A program made the position numbers and the translations under genes. Below, in pieces: positions 30,265 to 40,145 of a DNA stretch of 64,000 bases (the stretch's first letter is position 1; each line of letters opens with the position of its first letter). The stretch comes from Bosea sp. 685 (GTDB taxonomy: Bacteria; Pseudomonadota; Alphaproteobacteria; Rhizobiales; Beijerinckiaceae). The stretch is from assembly GCF_031884435.1 (NCBI RefSeq), contig NZ_CP134779.1, positions 6,078,501 through 6,142,500 on the forward strand. Reading direction: 5' to 3'. The notes below the pieces were generated by a model, which worked only from the letters and a program-made list of their open reading frames with translations, ran no database searches and was not told where the DNA came from.

Positions 30265-30340
30265 TCTTGAACACAAGCCTGGATCAGCGAAGACGTGGAT
30301 GGTCGGGACAAGCCCGACCATGACGCAAGTCCGACCACGA
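30265..30340. repeat. REP-like inverted repeat after hrpB
   Basis: Around GGTCGGGACAAGCCCGACCATGACG a short hairpin with arms GGTCGGG and CCCGACC follows a degenerate GGATCAGCGAAGACGTGGAT. It is a variant of the CGTCATCCCGG-type palindromes seen at 50723, 60646 and 61831. It lies between convergent hrpB and the DUF1194 gene. Confidence 0.5.
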
Positions 30341-30370
30341 CGACGGAGTAGAATTCCCGCGTGTCGCTGT

Positions 30371-31186
30371 TCAATTCCCCATCCGGTCGCGCCATTGCCG
30401 CTCGCCCGCCAGGCAGCTCGGGTTCTGGCTGGTCGACTGCGCCTTCTGGACGAGCGCCTCGCCATCTCGCGGCATCTCGGCGATCTCGCGCACCAGCTTG
30501 GTCCGCGTCGCATCGACGAATTGATGGCGCTCGCGAATCGGGATCACGAAGGCGCCGATGCCGGTGACCACGCAGTCCTTGTAGTAGACGTCGAGGTTGT
30601 CGATATCGAAATAGCTCGCCTGCTTCAGCATGATCGGCAGGCCGTTGATGTTGATGCCCTTGGCGGCGGCTTCATCGCGCGCGGCAGTGACGGGGCGCCC
30701 GTCATTGTTGGCGCCGTCACCGGAGATGTCGATGACCCGGCGCATCGCCGTGACGTTGGACTTTTCCAGAAGCGCCATACCGAGGTCGATTGCCCCTGAG
30801 ATCGAGGTGCGCCGGCCGCGCCGCGTCGGCGCCTCGCCCAGCTCCTCGGCGAAGGCCAGCGCCGATTGCGGCGTGTCGATGATGGTCCAGGATTTGACGA
30901 TGTGCTGGAAGTCGGTGCCGGCCCATTCGAAATAGGTCACGGCGATCTTGCCGATCGCCCCCTTGGCGATTGCGTTATGCAGCTCCTTGGAGCGGAAGGC
31001 CTCGATATAGCCGTTTCGCTGCAAGGCGAGCTCGTCGATATCCATCGAATAGGACACATCGAGCGCCAGGACGAGCGCGACATCGACCTCCTCAGCGGGC
31101 GCTGCGGCCTGCTGCGCCTTGGTCGCCGTGCCGGTCAACAGACCCGCTGCCGTGAGACTCAAGAGACCGAACAGCCAACGCCGCAT
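30371..31186 (-). CDS. DUF1194 family von Willebrand factor A-like secreted protein
   Basis: 271 aa with a signal peptide (MRRWLFGLLSLTAAGLLTG, cleavage near ATKAQQ). The mature protein is a VWA-type fold: VDVALVLALDVSYSMDIDE supplies the metal-site DxSxS, and RVIDISGDGANNDGRPV is the downstream strand and loop. It carries several Cys near the C-terminus (DCVVTG, PSCLAG). The family is common in Hyphomicrobiales and its role is unknown. GGAGG stands 6 bases before the ATG at 31186, deciding against the ATG at 31201. Confidence 0.85.
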   Translation of the reverse strand: MRRWLFGLLSLTAAGLLTGTATKAQQAAAPAEEVDVALVLALDVSYSMDIDELALQRNGYIEAFRSKELHNAIAKGAIGKIAVTYFEWAGTDFQHIVKSWTIIDTPQSALAFAEELGEAPTRRGRRTSISGAIDLGMALLEKSNVTAMRRVIDISGDGANNDGRPVTAARDEAAAKGININGLPIMLKQASYFDIDNLDVYYKDCVVTGIGAFVIPIRERHQFVDATRTKLVREIAEMPRDGEALVQKAQSTSQNPSCLAGERQWRDRMGN

Positions 31187-31322
31187 CGCCACCTCCGTCA
31201 TCCTATCGTGACGGCAGTGTGCGCTTCGTTTCGTTTCCCGCCAAGGCCGAAAGCTGGGCACGCTCAGTCGCTTATTATCGCATTCTCGTGACCTGGATCG
31301 GTGTGCGGATCGCCCGGAAAAG

Positions 31323-33409
<2,087 letters not shown>

Positions 33410-33511
33410 TCACGCGCCCCTCGGGGCGAAATCAACATTTGACAGGGCCGTCTGCCCCGACTAACGGACGCGCCTGCTTTTCAGAACATGAATGATTGAA
33501 GGTCCGACGCA

Positions 33512-33913
33512 GTGGCGAAACCGGAACTTGGCACTAAGCGCGTTTGCCCGACGACGGGCCGCAAATTCTACGACCTGAACAAGGATCCGATCGTCTCGCC
33601 CTATACCGGGCAGACCTTCCCGCGTTCGATGTTCGAGCCCCAGGCGAAGGCGGCGGCAGTCGCCGCCGCCAAGCCCGCAGATGACGAGGATGAGATCGAG
33701 GTCGCCGACGGCGCAGTCGAACTCGTCTCGCTCGACGAAGCCGACGCGGAGGCCACCGAGAAGGAGGCCGTCGTCACCAGCGAGGACGATATCGAAGTCG
33801 AGGACGACGACATCGCCCCCGAGGACGACACCTTCCTTGAGGAAGACGAGGAAGGCGATGACGACGTCGCCGATCTGATCGACGGCGATATCGAAGGCGA
33901 CGAGGACGTCTGA
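33512..33913 (+). CDS. FYDLN acid domain protein (TIGR02300)
   Basis: 133 aa starting with GTG. The N-terminus KPELGTKRVCPTTGRKFYDL with YDLNKDPIVSPYTG is the family signature, including one Cys of a presumptive metal site. The last 60 residues are almost entirely acidic. The family is restricted to alphaproteobacteria and has no known role. Divergent from aroA, which is the usual neighbourhood. Confidence 0.92.
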   Translation: MAKPELGTKRVCPTTGRKFYDLNKDPIVSPYTGQTFPRSMFEPQAKAAAVAAAKPADDEDEIEVADGAVELVSLDEADAEATEKEAVVTSEDDIEVEDDDIAPEDDTFLEEDEEGDDDVADLIDGDIEGDEDV

Positions 33914-33935
33914 GGATTCCGCCCTCTCGGCGGGT

Positions 33936-33960
33936 GCTGTGAAGGCAGGCGCTGTGAAGG
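33936..33960. repeat. Short tandem duplication
   Basis: GCTGTGAAGG occurs at 33936-33945 and 33951-33960 (15-bp period) just after the FYDLN-acid gene. Confidence 0.6.
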
Positions 33961-34125
33961 AATGACGATTAGGCGACATTCAGCGCTTGAGTCTTCCGGC
34001 ACTCCCGCCTATAGAGCGCTTCGCCGCTCGCGGCAGTGACAAGGACGGGACGGTCGATCACCCCAAAGGTGAGGAATGACCGCCCGGGAATATCCCGGCT
34101 GACCCCCAAATCAGCCGGCTAGCGT

Positions 34126-34201
<76 letters not shown>

Positions 34202-34227
34202 TCTCCTTCCAAGCTGAATAGCTGGAA

Positions 34228-34333
34228 CTAGAGCGGTTTCCGATCCAATTGGATCGTTCAACGGCTCTAGATCATTGTTTTAACGCGTTTTCTTCACGCG
34301 AACCGATCTCCAGTTCGCTCGAAAACGCTCTAG
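34228..34333. repeat. Composite palindromic repeat (family A, full copy, inverted)
   Basis: Module 2 comes first (34228-34270, CTAGAGCGGTTTCCGATCC... with ATCGTTCAACGGCTCTAG), then module 1 (34271-34333, ending TCGCTCGAAAACGCTCTAG). It is the reverse complement arrangement of the copies at 3677 and 40031 and lies just downstream of tRNA-Ala. Confidence 0.8.
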
Positions 34334-34442
34334 GCGGGACTACCCGGGATCAACCGGGACTATCCCCGCCTTACCCCCCACCGATCAAGATTGGTGACGG
34401 TTTCCGGCGAATCAGCCGGCATGCCGCGTCCCGCGACCCAGG

Positions 34443-34694
34443 CTAGGTATCGGCCTGCGCGACACCGAGCTTGCGCCAGAGCTGCGTCCTGTCCAGGCAG
34501 GAGACGTCATAGGTCACTTCGCGACCTTTGAATTCCTGATGAGTGGCGAGCTGTTTGGTCATGGAGCGGGTGATGTCGTCGATCCGCGCTTCGCAGGCTT
34601 CGACACTCGTGAAGCCCATCTCGCTGATTCGCGTTGCCGTGCAGGTCGGCTCCCCCGACACGCAGGCCATGATGACCATCGTAAAGGCATCCAT
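34443..34694 (-). CDS. Small protein of unknown function
   Basis: 83 aa starting MDAFTMVIMACVSGEPTC, with four Cys (ACV, TCTA, EACEAR, SCLD) that could pair in an exported protein, although the hydrophobic leader is short. ATG at 34694 follows CTTGGGAG. No family recognised. It stands alone between repeat-rich stretches. Confidence 0.6.
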   Translation of the reverse strand: MDAFTMVIMACVSGEPTCTATRISEMGFTSVEACEARIDDITRSMTKQLATHQEFKGREVTYDVSCLDRTQLWRKLGVAQADT

Positions 34695-34846
34695 GAATTC
34701 ACTCCCAAGGTAGCTTTGCGCCGGGGGTGGCCTCTATCCGCTCAAAAGTGATGCTTCATGGTTACCCGAGCCTTAAGAAGCCCCGCCGGGCATAAGGAGC
34801 AAATCCCGAGCCATCGCCGTCTTCGCAGCGCGTGCCTGGCTGCGGC

Positions 34847-34921
34847 GAGAGCAGGATGTGAAAAAGTGGGCACCGGTTTCTCGTATCGATCTGGCTGGGT
34901 CGCTCGCTCGAAAACGCTCTA
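34847..34921. repeat. Hybrid family B/family A palindrome
   Basis: The left half is family B (GAGAGCAGGATGTGAAAAAG, GTGGGCACCGGTTTCTCG), the right half ends like family A module 1 (TCGCTCGAAAACGCTCTA). The two halves no longer pair fully, suggesting recombination between families. Confidence 0.6.
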
Positions 34922-35151
34922 ACGCCTGCGCCGCCGTCTGGTCCGCGCCCGCCGGCGCCTGACGGCTTTCATCATCAGTGTCAGCATGGCGAGCAGCATA
35001 TTCGACAACGTTCGGTTCTGGAGTTTCGCCCGGCATCCTCTCGACCCTCGAAGGCAGCCTTATGTCGAAAGGCTACATCGATGCTGGCACGTTTAAGGCA
35101 GCAGTCTGCGCAACCGCGACGCTCGGCATGGCTGGCTAGCCTTTTATTGAG

Positions 35152-35200
35152 GCGCGCCTTCTTCACGCGAACCGGTGACCACATCGCTCGAAAGCGCTCA
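35152..35200. repeat. Palindromic repeat fragment (family A, module 1)
   Basis: GCGCGCCTTCTTCACGCGAA, CCGGTGACCACATCGCTCGA and AAGCGCTCA follow the module 1 pattern in the inverted orientation; module 2 is missing. Confidence 0.65.
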
Positions 35201-35475
35201 GGCGCCCAATCCAGAATGTGGCGCGCCTTGTGAACCTGTTCCGGTTCTGCCGCGACTAACCGATCGGGCGTCGCGTTTGCGCAGCCTTGCCGCCCCGGCC
35301 CTTCCCCTCCCAATGGTGGCCGGGGCGGCACCTGTCGCAATCGGGCACTCTCGCCAGTTGATGCCGGTTTGGGCAGGTCCGTAGCCTGCGGATGCCAGGT
35401 TTCGCGCGCAAATGAACATTCAGCGCTGGCGGAAGTTCACCCCTTTTAAGTTTTAGCGAATCTGGGGAGAGTTTC

Positions 35476-35988
35476 ATGGATCGCCGGTCATTTCTGCAAG
35501 CGGCAATGGTTTCTGCTCTCCCCTCGGCAGCATTTGGACAAAGCGCGCCGGCTGGAATGTCACCTGAACAGAAACATGCGGCGGAAACCCTGGAAGCGAG
35601 TGCGATGTCGCTTGAGGCAAGCCGCGCGGCGGCCACCAAGGCCGTCGATGCGAATGTCCGGCGATTTGCCCAGTTCGAGGCGGCCGAGCAAGAGGTGGTG
35701 GCATCCGTGGTCAAGGCTGCCACCGGTATGTCGGAAACCGCTCCTCCGCCCTTGAGTGCCGAGGCGAAAGCCATGGTCGAGATTCTGAAGGCGATGCCGT
35801 CCGGTCCGGAATTCGACAAGGCCTATGTGAAAGGGCAGATCGAAGGGCACCAGCGGCTTCTGCAAATTCAGGAGGTCTATCTGACCAATGGCAAGAATCC
35901 GACCCACCGCTCGATCGCGATGTTGATTCGCGGCCATATCAAAGAGCATCTGGCTCAGCTGGAGCTCATGCATAAGCTGCCGGCGTAG
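35476..35988 (+). CDS. Exported DUF4142-like protein
   Basis: 170 aa with a twin-arginine-like leader (MDRRSFLQAAMVSALPSAAF). The mature part is a long four-helix-type protein rich in Ala, Glu and Gln, with FAQFEAAEQEVVASVVK and a late YVKGQIEGHQRLLQIQEVYL, HIKEHLAQLELMHKLP, as in DUF4142 (ferritin-like fold, unknown role). GGGGAGAG precedes the ATG. Confidence 0.8.
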   Translation: MDRRSFLQAAMVSALPSAAFGQSAPAGMSPEQKHAAETLEASAMSLEASRAAATKAVDANVRRFAQFEAAEQEVVASVVKAATGMSETAPPPLSAEAKAMVEILKAMPSGPEFDKAYVKGQIEGHQRLLQIQEVYLTNGKNPTHRSIAMLIRGHIKEHLAQLELMHKLPA

Positions 35989-36058
35989 TTTGCGCGGGCG
36001 CGCCGAAGGTTGATTGTCAGCCGGCCAGCCTGAGGCCTTCGACGCCGCGCTCTTGAAC

Positions 36059-36104
36059 GCGGCCTTGATGCGAACGGGTGTCCACGTCGCTTGAAAACGC
36101 TCTA
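36059..36104. repeat. Palindromic repeat fragment (family A), overlaps a stop codon
   Basis: GATGCGAACGGGTGTCCACG and TCGCTTGAAAACGCTCTA follow module 1; the terminal CTA is the stop codon of the minus-strand gene at 36102. Confidence 0.65.
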
Positions 36105-36296
36105 ATGCTTCGCCTCGGCCCGGCTGAGGTTACGCTCGTAATCTTGAACCTCGCTGCGAAGCTTTTCCAGTTCGTCGCGCTCGGGCGTATTCTCGGCAGA
36201 CCCGGCGAGCTCCTGAATCCGCGTCATCGCCGTATTGTAGGACATCTCCGCTTGTCCCTCGGGCGCCAGTTTAACATCCGGTTTTGAATCGGCCAT
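36102..36296 (-). CDS. Small coiled-coil protein of unknown function
   Basis: 64 aa, MADSKPDVKLAPEGQAEMSY then a charged helix (MTRIQELAGSAENTPERDEL, EKLRSEVQDYERNLSRAEAK) likely to form a coiled coil. GGAGG stands 5 bases before the ATG at 36296, which supports a real gene. The stop codon lies in a dispersed palindrome, so the original C-terminus may have been altered by repeat insertion. Function unknown. Confidence 0.6.
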   Translation of the reverse strand: MADSKPDVKLAPEGQAEMSYNTAMTRIQELAGSAENTPERDELEKLRSEVQDYERNLSRAEAKH

Positions 36297-36588
36297 CGCG
36301 ACCTCCAGCGGCGGTTCATGCCACGCTGGTAACGCCGCGCCCGGCTGCACAGTTCCGCGCCGATGAAGCGACATCCCTGGAAGATCCGCTCCGTCTCCCA
36401 GACAACGACGCAATGGTATGGCGCGTCAGTCGTTCGTGATGGCGTTAGACGTCCGGGTCGATCGAAGCTTGCGCCGCACCCGCCGGTTCGGCTGCCCTAT
36501 CGAGCCGTCATTTGAAACCGGCAGCCATGGCTTGCCGATGCCTCCGGGCGGGCAAGACCGCCCATGGCCTCGCGCGGCAGTGCGAGCC

Positions 36589-37176
36589 TTATAGATGCCG
36601 CAGCCACTCCGCCGCGGCCTCCGCCGGCGGCCGCTCGCTGTTGAAGGCGCCGATGAAATTGCCGTCCTTGCCCATCAGATAGACCAGCGCGGTGTGGTCC
36701 ATGGTGTAGTCGCCATCCTTGAGCGGGACCTTCTTGGCATAGGCGCGATAGGCCTTGACCGTGGCGTCGATCGCCGCCTGGTCACCGGTCAGTCCGACGA
36801 TGCGCGGGTCGAAGCTACCGAGATAGCTCTTCAGGGTCTCCGGCGTGTCGCGTGCGGGATCGACGCTGATGAAGAGCGCGCGCAGCTTCTCGCCCTTGGG
36901 ACCGGCGGCGCGCAGCATCTCCGAGATCTCGAACAGCTTGGTCGGGCAGATGTCGGGGCAATGGGTGAAGCCGAAGAAGACCAGGAAGGGCGCGCCGCGC
37001 AGCTCCTTGTCGGTCAGCGTCTTGCCGTCCGGGGTCGTCAGCGCGAACGGCCCGCCGACGCTCGCTGTTCCCGTCTGATTTTGCCGTGTCGGCGAAAAGG
37101 TGATGATCGCGGCGGCGGCGAGCGCGAGCGCCCCCAGAAGAAAAACGATCAGGGGCAGGATGAGGCGGCGTTGCAC
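36589..37176 (-). CDS. SCO family copper chaperone
   Basis: A membrane-anchored thioredoxin-fold protein of 195 aa, SCO1/SenC/PrrC family, which delivers copper to the CuA centre of cytochrome oxidase. An N-terminal anchor (about 5-27) precedes the domain; FFGFTHCPDICPTKLFEI near residues 66-84 holds the two Cys, and the third ligand His is in YTMDHTALVYL near 160. A small membrane protein gene upstream on the same strand ends 38 bases before it. Confidence 0.92.
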   Translation of the reverse strand: MQRRLILPLIVFLLGALALAAAAIITFSPTRQNQTGTASVGGPFALTTPDGKTLTDKELRGAPFLVFFGFTHCPDICPTKLFEISEMLRAAGPKGEKLRALFISVDPARDTPETLKSYLGSFDPRIVGLTGDQAAIDATVKAYRAYAKKVPLKDGDYTMDHTALVYLMGKDGNFIGAFNSERPPAEAAAEWLRHL

Positions 37177-37213
37177 AGCGGGCGATCCGGTTTCAGGGCG
37201 TTTGGATTGAGGC

Positions 37214-37402
37214 TCAGAAGCAGGCGACGAGGGCAGCGATGAGACCGTCGGTGAAAAGCCGGTCGCCTTCGCGCCACCACAGCAAGAGCCCGGTCAAAAG
37301 CAGGCCGAGCGCGCCGCCGGCGAGCAGCAGGATGCCCGCTCGCGACGGCGGGGCCGTATCCTGCTGCGGATCGTCCTGCGCTTGCGTCATGCGCCAACTC
37401 AT
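37214..37402 (-). CDS. Small single-span membrane protein
   Basis: 62 aa, MSWRMTQAQDDPQQDTAPPS then one hydrophobic helix (GILLLAGGALGLLLTGLLLW) and a second weak one near the C-terminus. Start at 37402 has GGGGGT upstream; 37390 (MTQ) is the alternative. It is just upstream of the SCO gene and may be co-transcribed with it. Function unknown. Confidence 0.55.
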   Translation of the reverse strand: MSWRMTQAQDDPQQDTAPPSRAGILLLAGGALGLLLTGLLLWWREGDRLFTDGLIAALVACF

Positions 37403-37466
37403 ACCCCCGCGCGGCCGCCGCCGGAAGCGGCCTCCGTGACGCAGGTCATGAGCGCTGGGGGAGGAT

Positions 37467-37513
37467 TGGAGCGGGCGATCGGGATCGAACCGACGACATT
37501 CAGCTTGGGAAGC
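37467..37513 (-). repeat. tRNA-Gly 3'-half attachment site, copy A
   Basis: These 47 bases are identical to 42981-43027, the 3' half of the intact tRNA-Gly from the anticodon stem to CCA. They are followed by GGGGCCTAGCCGTTGATTT, a sequence similar to that after copies B and C. This is the outermost left boundary of the element array. Confidence 0.85.
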
Positions 37514-37601
37514 GGGGCCTAGCCGTTGATTTAACGTGCCTGCATTCCCCCAATCGGACAGCGACAAAACAGCCACAAGCGAGATTGGGGGCTGTCATTG
37601 C

Positions 37602-37630
37602 CAATGTCGGCTATGGGTCGTTAGCGGTCC
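37602..37630. repeat. Array hairpin motif, copy 1
   Basis: CAATGTCGGCTATGGGTCG followed by TTAGCGGTCC. It contains the stop codon of the gene at 37621. Confidence 0.55.
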
Positions 37631-37995
37631 TCCGTTCGCAACAGACTATCTACGAACAGAAGGGCCCGCTTCTCCTCATTCGTTAGCGTTGCCTCCCCAC
37701 CGACGGAATACCTTTGGTCCAAACCAACCAGGGCGGCATGAACATCGGGCGGCAGGGGCTTCGCATGCTGAACGATGAAAGGCGTTCCAGAATCTGAGAC
37801 GGCGGCCCGCGATGATCGGTCAAACTTCAGTGCCCATTGCGTCGTGACGGTTCGCGCGCCGAGTTGGCCAGCTTTCAGGCCGACTACGAGGCATATTGCA
37901 GTGCCCATATCGCCGCTGAGAGCGGGATAGGTTGCAAGGAAGATATCGCCGACCTTCAGCTTCTGAAAGTCGTCAGGGAGGCCTTGATCGCGCAT
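37621..37995 (-). CDS. Protein of unknown function in array unit 1
   Basis: 124 aa, MRDQGLPDDFQKLKVGDIFL, predicted soluble alpha/beta. No family recognised. It is the first gene inside the leftmost tRNA-bounded unit and its stop codon falls in a repeated hairpin motif. It diverges from the next gene. Confidence 0.6.
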   Translation of the reverse strand: MRDQGLPDDFQKLKVGDIFLATYPALSGDMGTAICLVVGLKAGQLGARTVTTQWALKFDRSSRAAVSDSGTPFIVQHAKPLPPDVHAALVGLDQRYSVGGEATLTNEEKRALLFVDSLLRTEDR

Positions 37996-38018
37996 GGGGT
38001 ATCATCATCGAACGAGCC

Positions 38019-38045
38019 GTTGTCCGCAACGGGTGGAAAGCGGGC
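38019..38045. repeat. Array hairpin motif, copy 2
   Basis: GTTGTCCGCAACGGGTGGAA then AGCGGGC; arms GTCCGC and GCGGGC pair with one G-U. It sits in the divergent spacer between two genes. Confidence 0.55.
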
Positions 38046-38061
38046 GTGTGAATTGGGTATC

Positions 38062-38439
38062 ATGGATGCCATGATCGACAGAACAGGCCGAGATCGCGCC
38101 GCTGCATTGGTGGAGGAATTTTGGGCTGGCACGACGACGAACCGGCAGCTCGAGGAAGCTTGGCCGGATAGCAAAGACCCTGGTATCACGGCGGCGGAGG
38201 ATTTCGTCTGGTGCCTCTACGACGATTTCAAAGAGCAAACAGCTCACGAGGCCGATCGCGCCGATCCAAAGCTAAGTGGGGTCGTCGCGAATTGCATCCG
38301 CTTTCTGCAGTCAGACGAGCCATACGAATGGCCTCTCTACAGCTACCCATGGGGCGTTGTGCGTTATCCACGCTGGGCCGTCTGGGCATCACTCGGGCTG
38401 CTCAGTCGATGGAACAAGGCCGCAGCCGTACGTGACTAA
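38062..38439 (+). CDS. Protein of unknown function in array unit 1
   Basis: 125 aa from the ATG at 38062 (another ATG follows at 38071). Soluble, with WCLYDDFKEQTAHEAD and a tryptophan-rich end (YEWPLYSYPWGVVRYPRWAV). The open frame extends upstream to 37837, but that part overlaps the divergent gene and is unlikely to be used. No family recognised. Confidence 0.6.
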   Translation: MDAMIDRTGRDRAAALVEEFWAGTTTNRQLEEAWPDSKDPGITAAEDFVWCLYDDFKEQTAHEADRADPKLSGVVANCIRFLQSDEPYEWPLYSYPWGVVRYPRWAVWASLGLLSRWNKAAAVRD

Positions 38440-38500
38440 AATACCGGCGCGAAATGCGCGGGCATGGCGATGTGGCTGCGTGGCCATTTCGTTACTCGCA

Positions 38501-38535
38501 GGTCAGTTAAGGGTCGAAAGCGGCCCTTAACTCGC
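38501..38535. repeat. Array hairpin motif, copy 3
   Basis: GGTCAGTTAAGGGTCGAAAG then CGGCCCTTAACTCGC. TTAAGGG and CCCTTAA form a separate stem here, giving a terminator-like structure 19 bases before the next gene. Confidence 0.55.
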
Positions 38536-38553
38536 TCAGCGGATAAGGCTGGC

Positions 38554-38874
38554 ATGAGCAACGTAATTTTCTTGCAGTTTCCCACTGTACTCCTTGGTCG
38601 CTGGCGATCCGAAGACGATTACAACAGTGCGGAATACGAGATTGTCGTGGAGGGCGGCGGGCTCAAGATCACCGCCGTTGATGCCAATGACGGCGAGCAT
38701 TTTGAGGTCTCCAGCGTCAAGTTCGACAGAGAGACGATCCTATTTGATACGCTGATGCCATCGACCGGCCGGATAGCGCATTTGGCTCTCAAAGCAATTC
38801 CGGGCTCGCAGCGTGCAACACTGACGCTGACATTCACCGACACGATAGAACTGACTAGGCCGTCCGATGAGTGA
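38554..38874 (+). CDS. Small beta-rich protein of unknown function
   Basis: 106 aa starting MSNVIFLQFPTVLLGRWRSE. Alternating hydrophobic strands (YEIVVEGGGLKITAVDANDG, HLALKAIPGSQRATLTLTF) suggest a small beta-sandwich or barrel. The upstream in-frame ATG at 38464 is rejected because it crosses a hairpin repeat. The stop overlaps the next ATG by 8 bases, so it forms a coupled pair with the HEAT-like gene. Confidence 0.65.
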   Translation: MSNVIFLQFPTVLLGRWRSEDDYNSAEYEIVVEGGGLKITAVDANDGEHFEVSSVKFDRETILFDTLMPSTGRIAHLALKAIPGSQRATLTLTFTDTIELTRPSDE

Positions 38875-39649
38875 TGATCTGCTGTCAGGCCTGCGCGAAA
38901 TCGGCTGGCGAAATTGGGACCCAATCGGTTTGCTCGCTGCCGGAGAGCAGTGGCAGGAGAAGTCGTTCGCCGACGAATACGATGACTACCTTCGCAAGGT
39001 CGCAGCTGATTTCCGTGCGGGCGGATCAATTGCGCAAGCGGTTGAATATCTCCTTCGGATCGAGCGCGAACATATGGTGCTCGGTGTCCGCTCGGGTCAG
39101 GAAAGGCGAGCCGAGGCGACGGCGCAAGCAATCCAGCTCTACGTGGCACGTTCGGCTCACATCGAGGACATGCACGATGGTTACGTCCCCGCTTCGGACT
39201 TTCTCGTCAGGGCCGCCAACGGCGAAGTGCCTCTTACCGGGACGGAGTTTGCCGAGCAGAATCTGCGCTTGCTAATTGGCTATATGAGCGACGCAGATAC
39301 GTCGAACCGCGATTGGGCCACCCTGTTGTTGGCCGGGCTGGAGATAGACACACTCGCAGTGCGAGAGGCGCTCTTGAAGGCGACCCAGGACTGTGATGCG
39401 TCCGTTCGTGCAGAGGCACTTCTTGGGCTGGCAGAGCGCGATTCGGTCTTAGCCCTCCCGCTTGTCTTGCACGAGCTGGAGCGGAGTGAGTGTGGTTACG
39501 GCACGTTTCAGGCTGCCCATGCGATAGCCAACCCGTCGTTGCTTAGCGGGCTGCGCAAATGGTCGGGAAAAGGCTCTACCCCCGGGATCAACGACGAGAT
39601 CAACGATGCCATTGCAGCGTGCGAAGCCGCGCTCGCCAACAGCAAATGA
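38867..39649 (+). CDS. DUF1871-like plus HEAT-repeat protein
   Basis: 260 aa. Residues 1-75 contain WRNWDPIGLL, a DEYDDYLRKV acidic motif and VEYLLRIEREHMVLG, a pattern I associate with DUF1871-type domains found among immunity-like proteins. Residues about 140-240 look like HEAT-type helical repeats (ADTSNRDWATLLLAGLEI, CDASVRAEALLGLAERDSVL). It overlaps the preceding small gene by 8 bases. A role as an immunity or antitoxin-like partner is speculation from domain style and mobile context. Confidence 0.65.
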   Translation: MSDDLLSGLREIGWRNWDPIGLLAAGEQWQEKSFADEYDDYLRKVAADFRAGGSIAQAVEYLLRIEREHMVLGVRSGQERRAEATAQAIQLYVARSAHIEDMHDGYVPASDFLVRAANGEVPLTGTEFAEQNLRLLIGYMSDADTSNRDWATLLLAGLEIDTLAVREALLKATQDCDASVRAEALLGLAERDSVLALPLVLHELERSECGYGTFQAAHAIANPSLLSGLRKWSGKGSTPGINDEINDAIAACEAALANSK

Positions 39650-39650
39650 T

Positions 39651-39677
39651 ACATCCGCAACGGGTCGTACGCGAACA
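39651..39677. repeat. Array hairpin motif, copy 4 (degenerate)
   Basis: ACATCCGCAACGGGTCGTAC then GCGAACA; sequence resembles copies 2 and 7 but the stem is weak. It directly follows the HEAT-like gene. Confidence 0.45.
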
Positions 39678-39795
39678 CTAGCCGCGCGAGAGGTTGGACT
39701 GCGGCAACACATTGAAATCATTCGACTCTGGTCCCGTCAGATTCTGACGGCCAGCAAAGTCAAATTCGGGCAGCCCATTTAAATTAAAGGGAATT

Positions 39796-39842
39796 TGGAG
39801 CGGGCGATCGGGATCGAACCGACGACATTCAGCTTGGGAAGC
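39796..39842 (-). repeat. tRNA-Gly 3'-half attachment site, copy B
   Basis: The 47 bases are identical to 42981-43027. GGCGCCAAGCCGTTGAAT follows, as after copy C. The preceding AAATTAAAGGGAATT resembles the AT-rich stretch before copy C and before the intact tRNA. Confidence 0.85.
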
Positions 39843-40030
39843 GGCGCCAAGCCGTTGAATGTCTTCCCCGCGTTCCCTAAGGGATTGGCAGACCGGATCG
39901 CAGAGTCGCGACAAGATCCTCGCCTGCAGTCTCACCGGTTGATCGACGATCGCGGATCATCTACGCGAGGCAAAGCGTACTGCGATGCCATTCGAGGCGC
40001 TGCGCAATGGCCGTCAGGGCTGTTCTGGGG

Positions 40031-40133
40031 CTAGAGCGTTTTCGAGCGAATTGGACACCGGTTCGCGTGAAGAAAACGCGTTCAAACAAAGGGCTGGAGC
40101 GATTGAGCGATCCAACTGGATCGGACATTCCTC
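40031..40133. repeat. Composite palindromic repeat (family A, full copy)
   Basis: Module 1 is 40031-40080 (CTAGAGCGTTTTCGAGCGAA, centre TTGGACACCGGTTCGCG) and module 2 is 40095-40133 (GGAGCGATTGAGCGATCC, ATCGGACATTCCTC). It sits immediately upstream of the flavoprotein gene. Confidence 0.8.
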
Positions 40134-40145
40134 AAGCAGCATTCG

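Larger units (their letters stand above)
34695..35475. other. Repeat-rich intergenic region
   Basis: About 780 bases with no convincing gene. It contains a hybrid palindromic element (34847-34921) and a family A fragment (35152-35200); open frames here have no coding character. It looks like a site of repeat accumulation. Confidence 0.6.

Noticed and set aside
39795..40034. Small open frame encoding GIEPTTFSLGSGAK
   Set aside because: This peptide is simply the antisense reading of the tRNA-Gly fragment and its conserved flank; it is not a protein gene.
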